NCBI GenBank assembly: GCA_022376925.1
Contig: JAIOJX010000025.1
Location: forward strand, 139,211,301-139,275,300
Length of the DNA: 64,000 bases
Source of the DNA: Tragulus kanchil
Lineage: Eukaryota > Chordata > Mammalia > Artiodactyla > Tragulidae
Reading direction: 5' to 3'
In this document: positions 56,308-64,000 of the stretch, piece by piece
How the letters are laid out: each line of letters opens with the position of its first letter
How positions within the stretch are numbered: position 1 is the stretch's first letter
The notes under the pieces: generated by a model
Told to the model about the DNA's origin: nothing
The model's database searches: none
What the model saw: only the letters and a program-made list of their open reading frames with translations
Position numbers and translations under genes: made by a program

Positions 56308-56581
56308 GTTTTTTGTTTGTTTGTTTTAATTTTTATTTATTTTTGGCTATTCTGGGTTTTCACTGCGGCCACAGGTTCTTCTCTATTTGCAGGGAGTGGG
56401 GGCTACTCTCTAGTTGAGGTGAGCAGGCTTGTTGCAGTGACTTTTCTTGTTGTGGAACTCGGGCTTTAGGGCACACGGGCTTCAGTAGTTGTGGCACATG
56501 GGCTCAATAATTGCGGCTCTGAGGCTCTAGAAAACAGGCTCAATAGTTGTGGCTCCTGGTCTTTAGTTGGCTCCGCAGCAT
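56308..56581 (-). mobile_element. CHR-2-like SINE, truncated first copy (duplication 15)
   Basis: The left part of the SINE that is complete at 57407-57771. It breaks at the junction near GCTCCGCAGCA. Confidence 0.8.
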
Positions 56582-57095
56582 TTTTGGCGAAACTTCGGTC
56601 CCATGTTGAGACTGTCATACTGAAACTGCCCCACTATTTGTATTAAAAAGACCTGTGCCATTATACATTATATTCATTCCAGGGTGATACTTAGTCATGT
56701 TTAAAGCTAAACTAGGAAACAATGAAGGCAAAAGACCAACTCTCTTATTTTTCTCCTAACCCTAGGGCACAGAGAACTTTTTTTTCTACAGAGAACTATT
56801 AATATCTGCAAAGACTCACTCAAAGAAGACCTAGGTAACTCACTTAAGGCTGAGGTCAGAGAATGGACCCCTGAAATACAAACCAGCATACCTGAAGAAG
56901 TCATGGTCACATGAGCTGGTCAGGTGTTTCACAATAAGAGCATCAGGTGTAATATACTGATTACTAAGCATTCTACCAGATAGAGTTATCAAGACCTATT
57001 TTCCATCTAATAGTGCAGGATGTGTAGGTTGCATATACCCTGTGACTTTAAAAGAACACTGAATATTGCACCACAGAGTGTAACTGCTAACTGTA

Positions 57096-58590
57096 TTCTT
57101 TTCTGTTTAATTTTCATTCTATATTGGAGTATAATTGTTTTACAATGTCATGTTAGTCTCAGGTGTACAACAAAGTGATTCTTTTCCCTTTTAGGTTATT
57201 ACAAAGTGACACACATACATATATCCATTCTTTTTCAGATTCTTCTCCCATTTAGGTTATTACAGAATACGGAGTGAAGATCCCTGTGCTGTAGAGTAGG
57301 TCCTTGTTGATTATTTTACAGATTGTAGTATGCATAAGTTAATAATTCCAAGCTCCTAATTTATCCCCCCACCACCTTTCCCCTTTGGCAACTAACTATA
57401 AGTTTGGTTTTTTGTTTGTTTGTTTTAATTTTTATTTATTTTTGGCTATTCTGGGTTTTCACTGCGGCCACAGGCTCTTCTCTATTTGCAGGGAGTGGGG
57501 GCTACTCTCTAGTTGAGGTGAGCAGGCTTGTTGCAGTGACTTTTCTTGTTGTGGAACTCGGGCTTTAGGGCACACGGGCTTCAGTAGTTGTGGCACATGG
57601 GCTCAATAATTGCGGCTCTGAGGCTCTAGAAAACAGGCTCAATAGTTGTGGCTCATGGTCTTAGTTGCTCCGCAGCATGTGGGATCTTCCCGGATCAGGG
57701 ATCGACCCCATGTCTCCTGCATTGGCAGGCGAACTCTTTATCACTGAACTACCAGGGAAGCCCTGGTAGCCATAAGTTTGTTTCTGAAGTCTGTGAATGT
57801 GTTTCTGTTTTGTAAATAAGTTCATTTATATCATTTTTTTAGATTACACATATAAGCAATATCATGATATTTGTCTTTGTCAGACTTACCTCACTATTTT
57901 AATCTGTAGGTCCATCCATGTTGCTGCAAATGGCATTATTTCATTCTTTTTTATGGCTAAGTCCATTGAATATATGTACCACATCTTCTTTATCCATTCC
58001 TCTGTTGATGGACATTTAGGGTGTTGCCAAGTCTTGACTGTTGCTTTTGTGAACATAGGGGTGCATGTATCTTTTCAGATTATGGTTTTCTCTGGATATA
58101 TGTCTAGGAATGGGTTCGCTGGGTCATGTGATAGTTCTGTTTCTATTTTTTTGAGGAAACTCCATACTGTTCTCCATAGTGGCTGTATCACTTTACATTT
58201 CCACCAAAAGTGCAGGTGGAACTTTCCTCCACACTCCCTTTTCTCCACACTCTCTCCAGCGTTTATTGTTTCTAGACTTTTTGATGATGGCCATTCTAAC
58301 CAGTGTGAGGTAATACCTCCTTTTGGTTTTCATTTACATTTCCTTAATAATGTTGAGCATCTGTTCATGTGCTTTTTGGCCATCTGTATATCTTCTTAGG
58401 AGGAATATCTAGATCTTCTGACCATGTTTTTTTTTTTTTTTAATTTTTAATTGAATTGTGTTTTGGGTATTGAGCTATGTAAGCTGTTTGTATATTTTGG
58501 AGATTGTCAGTCATTTTGTTTGCAAATATTTTATCGCATTCTGTGGGTTGTCTTTTCATTTTGTTTATGGTTTCCTTTGCTGTGCCAGGA
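57096..58590 (-). mobile_element. L1 3' region, antisense, interrupted by a SINE
   Basis: After the SINE it resumes with CCATAAGTTTGTTTCTG, TCATTTATATCATTTTTTTA, ACACATATAAGCAATATC, and the ORF2 end in antisense (57900-58400, where the minus strand carries KCNMTASL-like decayed codons). It then continues to about 58590. The open plus-strand frame of 200 codons (57797-58399) is the antisense of this L1, not a gene. Confidence 0.8.
57407..57771 (-). mobile_element. CHR-2-like SINE in L1, antisense, with TSD
   Basis: On the minus strand it runs GGGCTTCCCTGGTAGTTCAG, GGGGTCGATCCCTGATCC, GATCCCACATGCTGCGGAG to an AAATAAAAATT-type tail. TSD ATAAGTTTG at 57398-57406 and 57772-57780. Confidence 0.85.
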
Positions 58591-59105
58591 TGGGTGGGAT
58601 TGATAATCGACAGGGGGCTACATAGCAGTGCATTAGCTCCATGACCTGCCTCAAAACTCAGAAATAGCTACCATTCTATTCCTTGTTTTCTTTCATTCCT
58701 CTGAAAACACGCTGAATCATTACTCTGGAACTGTCCCTAGACATTGCATGACAGACCCAGGTCTTCTTTCTTGGTGCCCAGCATAGGCTCAAACAACAGG
58801 GCTGCAAATAGCACTACTGTTACAAACCTAAGTAAATTTAGGGAAACTATTCATCCCTGGATAATACATTACTTAATTAGCTCATCTACAGTGGATTAAT
58901 CACACATCACTTTTTATAACTTTGATCTAGCAAATGCACTGAAGGATTCTGTGTCTTTTTAAATGTCAGCCTTAAAACAGGGCTACTTATGTCACATTTT
59001 AATCTTACATCCAAGAAAAGAGTCACAACGTCCTAAGTAATCAAAATGCAAGAGAAGAACTAAAGAAAATTTGCCTAGTTTATATTGTAAAATTGTTACC
59101 TAATT
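58591..59105. other. No gene recognised (duplicated at 59686-60200)
   Basis: Unique-looking sequence without a coding match. Confidence 0.45.
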
Positions 59106-59154
59106 TGGTTAAAATTGTCACTTACTAATCATAGAACAAAAAATTTCAATTTAT

Positions 59155-59685
59155 GGTGCATGTATCGTTTCAGATTATGGGTTTCTCTGGATATATGTCT
59201 AGGAATGGGTTCGCTGGGTCATGTGATAGTTCTGTTTCTATTTTTTTGAGGAAACTCCATACTGTTCTCCATAGTGGCTGTATCACTTTACATTTCCACC
59301 AAAAGTGCAGGTGGAACTTTCCTCCACACTCCCTTTTCTCCACACTCTCTCCAGCGTTTATTGTTTCTAGACTTTTTGATGATGGCCATTCTAACCAGTG
59401 TGAGGTAATACCTCCTTTTGGTTTTCATTTACATTTCCTTAATAATGTTGAGCATCTGTTCATGTGCTTTTTGGCCATCTGTATATCTTCTTAGGAGGAA
59501 TATCTAGATCTTCTGACCATGTTTTTTTTTTTTTTTAATTTTTAATTGAATTGTGTTTTGGGTATTGAGCTATGTAAGCTGTTTGTATATTTTGGAGATT
59601 GTCAGTCATTTTGTTTGCAAATATTTTATCGCATTCTGTGGGTTGTCTTTTCATTTTGTTTATGGTTTCCTTTGCTGTGCCAGGA
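59155..59685 (-). mobile_element. L1 antisense fragment, second copy (duplication 16)
   Basis: Same as 58060-58590. It begins abruptly at the duplication junction. Confidence 0.8.
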
Positions 59686-60200
59686 TGGGTGGGATTGATA
59701 ATCGACAGGGGGCTACATAGCAGTGCATTAGCTCCATGACCTGCCTCAAAACTCAGAAATAGCTACCATTCTATTCCTTGTTTTCTTTCATTCCTCTGAA
59801 AACACGCTGAATCATTACTCTGGAACTGTCCCTAGACATTGCATGACAGACCCAGGTCTTCTTTCTTGGTGCCCAGCATAGGCTCAAACAACAGGGCTGC
59901 AAATAGCACTACTGTTACAAACCTAAGTAAATTTAGGGAAACTATTCATCCCTGGATAATACATTACTTAATTAGCTCATCTACAGTGGATTAATCACAC
60001 ATCACTTTTTATAACTTTGATCTAGCAAATGCACTGAAGGATTCTGTGTCTTTTTAAATGTCAGCCTTAAAACAGGGCTACTTATGTCACATTTTAATCT
60101 TACATCCAAGAAAAGAGTCACAACGTCCTAAGTAATCAAAATGCAAGAGAAGAACTAAAGAAAATTTGCCTAGTTTATATTGTAAAATTGTTACCTAATT

Positions 60201-60785
60201 TTCATGCACAGGATACATTCATTGGGATAAGTGGCCATGTCACTTCCACACACGGGGCCGAAGTCCCGGGGACATCCTGGTAAGTTAAACTGATTGCAGT
60301 TTGGCTAGAAAAGAGAAAGGAAGACAAAAATTGGGAGAATAACTTGAGATGTTCTCCTCATAAAGCAGTTTAGAGGAGGACAAAGTCCTAAGTTTCTCTA
60401 GATTTCCTGGAAATATCCTACAGAAAGACTTATTTTTCCCCCATAAAAGTAGGTTGTTTCTAATACAAAAATCAGGTGCAGTGTTAAAGCAACAGGTCAA
60501 TACCTACTATGTAAGAAAAGAACCTCAGAGGAAGGTTTCCATCTGGCTGATTTTTAAAACAAAAGTCCAAGATGTGCCACCAAACCCTACTTTACTATCC
60601 TTCAGCTTCATAATTTGCTCTTCACCATGATATTCATGAGAATGACCTGTTACATTTCACCTACTCCCTTGGCATAACACCCAGACACACTCAGGAAGCA
60701 AATCCTTTTCTCTGGATTTTTAAGATACTGGCATTTAAACAACAGCATTAAAGAAAGCAGTAGGTTCAGAATTAGACCTTAGGGG
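60201..60785. other. No gene recognised
   Basis: Non-coding sequence. A 71-codon minus-strand frame (60285-60500) has no recognisable homology. Confidence 0.45.
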
Positions 60786-61220
60786 TTGTTATAGGTTTAA
60801 TTGTGTCCACCCAGAAGGATTTGTTAAAACCCTAACACCTAGCACCTCAGAATGTGACGTTATGTGGAATTAGGATCTTTATATAGGAAATTATGTTAAA
60901 ATAAGTTTAGGAGAATGGCCCCTAATTCAATATGACTAGTGCTCTTATAAAAGAGAAAATTTAGACACAGACACACCAGAGGGAACATCATGGGAAGACA
61001 CCAAGAGAATGCTATTTACAGGTTAAGGAATGCCTGAGGCTACCAGATGCTAGGAGAGAGGAATGAAACAGGTTCTCCTTCACAGCCCTCAGAAGGAACC
61101 AACCCTGCCAACACCTTGAGCTTGGACTTCCAGCCTCAAGAACTGTAGGGCAATCCATTTCTCTTGTTTAAGTCACTCAGTTTGTGGCTTTATTATACCA
61201 ACCCTAACAAACTGATATGG
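60786..61220 (+). mobile_element. MaLR-type (ERVL-MaLR) solitary LTR
   Basis: It begins TTGTTATAGGTTTAATTGTG and has AAAACCCTAACACCTAG, GAATGTGACGTTATGTGG, CCAATATGACTAG-like, CAGACACACCAGAGGG, CTTGGACTTCCAGCCTC, ending AACAAACTGATATGG. This order is typical of MLT1/MST-like LTRs. No internal retroviral genes are present. Ancient and inert. Duplicated at 61863-62297. Confidence 0.75.
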
Positions 61221-61862
61221 AGTCATGGAATTCAGCCCTCAGATTTGATGGAATTGAGACCAGAGAGGTAATATTCTTGCTCATAGCCCTAAACTAAAAC
61301 AGTGGACACAACATAGTGTGTGGAGGCTCATTTAATAACAGCTTGAATACATCCTGGTAAGTTAAACTGATTGCAGTTTGGCTAGAAAAGAGAAAGGAAG
61401 ACAAAAATTGGGAGAATAACTTGAGATGTTCTCCTCATAAAGCAGTTTAGAGGAGGACAAAGTCCTAAGTTTCTCTAGATTTCCTGGAAATATCCTACAG
61501 AAAGACTTATTTTTCCCCCATAAAAGTAGGTTGTTTCTAATACAAAAATCAGGTGCAGTGTTAAAGCAACAGGTCAATACCTACTATGTAAGAAAAGAAC
61601 CTCAGAGGAAGGTTTCCATCTGGCTGATTTTTAAAACAAAAGTCCAAGATGTGCCACCAAACCCTACTTTACTATCCTTCAGCTTCATAATTTGCTCTTC
61701 ACCATGATATTCATGAGAATGACCTGTTACATTTCACCTACTCCCTTGGCATAACACCCAGACACACTCAGGAAGCAAATCCTTTTCTCTGGATTTTTAA
61801 GATACTGGCATTTAAACAACAGCATTAAAGAAAGCAGTAGGTTCAGAATTAGACCTTAGGGG

Positions 61863-62297
61863 TTGTTATAGGTTTAATTGTGTCCACCCAGAAGGATTTG
61901 TTAAAACCCTAACACCTAGCACCTCAGAATGTGACGTTATGTGGAATTAGGATCTTTATATAGGAAATTATGTTAAAATAAGTTTAGGAGAATGGCCCCT
62001 AATTCAATATGACTAGTGCTCTTATAAAAGAGAAAATTTAGACACAGACACACCAGAGGGAACATCATGGGAAGACACCAAGAGAATGCTATTTACAGGT
62101 TAAGGAATGCCTGAGGCTACCAGATGCTAGGAGAGAGGAATGAAACAGGTTCTCCTTCACAGCCCTCAGAAGGAACCAACCCTGCCAACACCTTGAGCTT
62201 GGACTTCCAGCCTCAAGAACTGTAGGGCAATCCATTTCTCTTGTTTAAGTCACTCAGTTTGTGGCTTTATTATACCAACCCTAACAAACTGATATGG
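61863..62297 (+). mobile_element. MaLR-type LTR, second copy (duplication 17)
   Basis: Same LTR as 60786-61220. Confidence 0.74.
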
Positions 62298-62455
62298 AGT
62301 CATGGAATTCAGCCCTCAGATTTGATGGAATTGAGACCAGAGAGGTAATATTCTTGCTCATAGCCACTGGTCTGCAGCAGGGCCAGGACTAAAACTGGTC
62401 ACAGTGGACACAACATAGTGTGTGGAGGCTCATTTTAATAACAGCTTGAATACAT

Positions 62456-63150
62456 GACCTGCTGTATGTCTGTTTTGTTTTAGTACCAGTGATCTCCTTT
62501 CCTCACTTCAGAGTGTCACCCTGTTTAGCACTCTGAATAAATGAAATTCACCTTTTCCTTCCTATTCCATCACAGAGACCTAAGCAGGACAGGCCATTGG
62601 CCAAGCTCTAAAGAAATTTTTTGACCCTTGCTATCCTCCGTTCAGCCCTTTATCACTATTTAGGAGCCTGATGTGTTCTTCCTGCTCCAGGCTCACTAAG
62701 ATGGTGGCTTCAGGTGGTGCTTCCAGAGGAGACTAGAGACCTTCCCAATGAGATTGGGGCAACTGGTAATTGGTCATTTAATTGAAAATGTCAATTAAAT
62801 CAGGGAAACAATAACAAAAAGTACATAATCTAAACATTTTCTCTTAAAACATAAAATAGAATTGCCAGTCTTTTTGATGTAAGATAATGACAAGGCACAT
62901 GGCCAGCGTCAATACTACTCACAATAAGATAACCTCTTTTGCAGCTAGGTATGACATATGATCAAGATTCAGGCCTATAGGATACAAGTGGGATTATTGT
63001 GTAGTAGCTTCTGAGGACATCCTTTAAAGGAAGTTTAAGCCTGTCCTCTGTTTCCCCCAATTTTTAGTCTTTTTTGTTCATTTCTCTATCCTGTTTCTGG
63101 GTGCATGGAATGCTACCCTTTACAGACCAGGACGACAAAGGCCACATCCT
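62456..63150. other. No gene recognised
   Basis: Non-coding. The part from 62600 recurs at 63685. The motif TGAAAATGTCAATTAAATCA lies near 62783. Confidence 0.45.
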
Positions 63151-64000
63151 AAGATGGCAGCTCGGGCTTCCCCTGGTGGTCCTGTGGGTAAGGACACCGC
63201 CTTGCAGTGCAAGGGGCGCCAGTTTGATCCCTGGCCTGGGAAGATCCCACGTGCCGCGGAGCGGCTGGACTGATGAGTCCAATCACCGAGCTGGAGCTCT
63301 GGAGCGCATGCGCCCAGAGCCGGAGCTCTGCAGCGACAGACGCCACCGCGATGGGAGGCCCACAGGAGCCAAAGAACAAAGACAGATGAAAATGGAGAAA
63401 TGAAAGACCAATAGAAGTGGCCCGCCCGCTCCCCTCCCTCCCCAACCCGACCCCTGCCCAAAATAATAAATAAATAAATAAATCTTAAAAAAAAAAAAAA
63501 AAAGATGGCAGCTCTGTGAGCTGTTATTTTGGGTCCATGTTATTTACAGCTGAATCTAATCCTACCTTACACAAGACATAAGACTTTTCCTGTGAATGTT
63601 TCAACTAATTATAGAGTTCTGTGTGATGTCACTGCAAAACTCATGCCAATAGTAAATCAACTACGATTTCTGTTTTTTTGTTAAGCCAAGCTCTAAAGAA
63701 ATTTTTTGACCCTTGCTATCCTCCGTTCAGCCCTTTATCACTATTTAGGAGCCTGATGTGTTCTTCCTGCTCCAGGCTCACTAAGATGGTGGCTTCAGGT
63801 GGTGCTTCCAGAGGAGACTAGAGACCTTCCCAATGAGATTGGGGCAACTGGTAATTGGTCATTTAATTGAAAATGTCAATTAAATCAGGGAAACAATAAC
63901 AAAAAGTACATAATCTAAACATTTTCTCTTAAAACATAAAATAGAATTGCCAGTCTTTTTGATGTAAGATAATGACAAGGCACATGGCCAGCGTCAATAC
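62600..64000. repeat. Direct duplication 18: copy A from 62600, copy B 63685-64000 (runs off the window)
   Basis: Period 1085 bp. Copy B matches 62600-62915 without visible differences up to the window end, so its full length is not seen here. Confidence 0.9.
63164..63501 (+). mobile_element. Young CHR-like tRNA SINE with 13-bp TSD
   Basis: Full-length with (AATA)n plus an A-run. Perfect TSD AAGATGGCAGCTC at 63151-63163 and 63502-63514. One B-box base is changed (AGTTTGATCCC). Confidence 0.95.

Larger units (their letters stand above)
55499..57678. repeat. Direct duplication 15: copy A 55499-56581, copy B 56601-57678
   Basis: Period about 1102 bp. A ends inside an antisense SINE with a few scrambled bases (TTAGTTGGCTCCGCAGC against TTAGTTGCTCCGCAGC). 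Then come about 19 unmatched bases (56582-56600). T-runs differ (55677/56778). Confidence 0.92.
58060..60200. repeat. Direct duplication 16: copy A 58060-59105, copy B 59155-60200
   Basis: Period 1095 bp. The start differs slightly (GTATCTTTTCAG against GTATCGTTTCAG, and TATGGTTTTC against TATGGGTTTC). About 49 unmatched AT-rich bases (59106-59154) lie between the copies. Confidence 0.93.
60272..62455. repeat. Direct duplication 17: copy A 60272-61352, copy B 61349-62455
   Basis: Period 1077 bp. Near the end of A about 28 bases are lost compared with B (TAGCCCTAAACTAAAACAG against a longer CACTGGTCTGCAGCAGGGCC-containing stretch), and a T-run is shortened. The body is identical. Confidence 0.93.

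Noticed and set aside
57797..58399. 200-codon plus-strand open frame
   Set aside because: It is the antisense of a decayed L1 3' region, and antisense L1 ORF2 commonly gives such frames.
1..64000. A genuine array of biological tandem duplications, or a new repeat system with a 1.1-kb unit
   Set aside because: The units share no sequence with one another, each pair is local, and copy differences pile up at the junctions. Unmerged assembly overlaps explain all of this.
1..64000. Bacterial-type systems (CRISPR, operons, prophage, toxin-antitoxin)
   Set aside because: The window is vertebrate nuclear DNA with SINEs, LINEs and processed pseudogenes. No short spaced repeats or operon-like gene strings were seen.

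Overview
This window is nuclear DNA of a ruminant mammal. It carries BovB LINE sequence and Bov-tA-type SINEs, which are ruminant markers, together with L1 elements of the type found in ruminants and many tRNA-derived CHR-like SINEs. At least eight CHR-like copies are close to one another in sequence, have long A-tails and often have clean target-site duplications, so that family was active recently in this lineage. That would fit a non-pecoran ruminant such as a chevrotain, but this is only an inference. No intact protein-coding gene, tRNA, rRNA or CRISPR array was found.

The dominant structure is artificial-looking. Eighteen times, a stretch of about 1.08-1.2 kb is followed directly, or after a few tens of odd bases, by a second near-identical copy in the same orientation. 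The second-copy starts are near 1300, 4758, 6941, 8753, 12307, 16582, 22146, 24439, 27611, 31586, 34746, 46728, 50709, 53860, 56601, 59155, 61349 and 63685. The copies break at arbitrary points inside SINEs, L1s and pseudogenes. Differences between copies, mostly small indels, cluster next to the junctions. The simplest reading is unmerged overlaps between neighbouring contigs, so the true locus is probably about 44 kb. Every doubled feature below should be counted once.

Layout. 1-2463: 3' end of an L1, doubled. 2464-5702: old repeats and a CHR-2-like SINE, doubled. 5703-9859: decayed exon 1 of NOA1 on the minus strand plus a CpG-rich promoter-like block, mangled by two overlapping duplications. 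11273-11424 (again at 12433): a decayed POLR2B exon on the plus strand. NOA1 and POLR2B are head-to-head neighbours in mammals, so this looks like a dead duplicate of that gene pair. 13.5-21 kb: MIR, L1, Bov-tA and CHR SINEs, and a processed SNRPB pseudogene (17.6-18.6 kb). 21-33 kb: possible Tigger-derived DNA, SINEs and L1 remnants. 33.4-36.4 kb: processed KAT7 pseudogene. 36.4-44.8 kb: a nested stack in which a BovB is split by a near-full-length dead L1, the L1 carries a SINE in ORF2, and another SINE sits at the L1/BovB border. 45-64 kb: an unclassified dispersed repeat seen at two loci, SINEs, an antisense L1, a MaLR-type LTR and further junction duplications.

The genes do not work together as a system. 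They are relics (NOA1/POLR2B) and retrocopies (SNRPB, KAT7) embedded in retrotransposons. I found no evidence of a new biological system. The observations most worth following up are the assembly signature, the relic bidirectional gene pair, the recently active SINE family and the nested insertion history.
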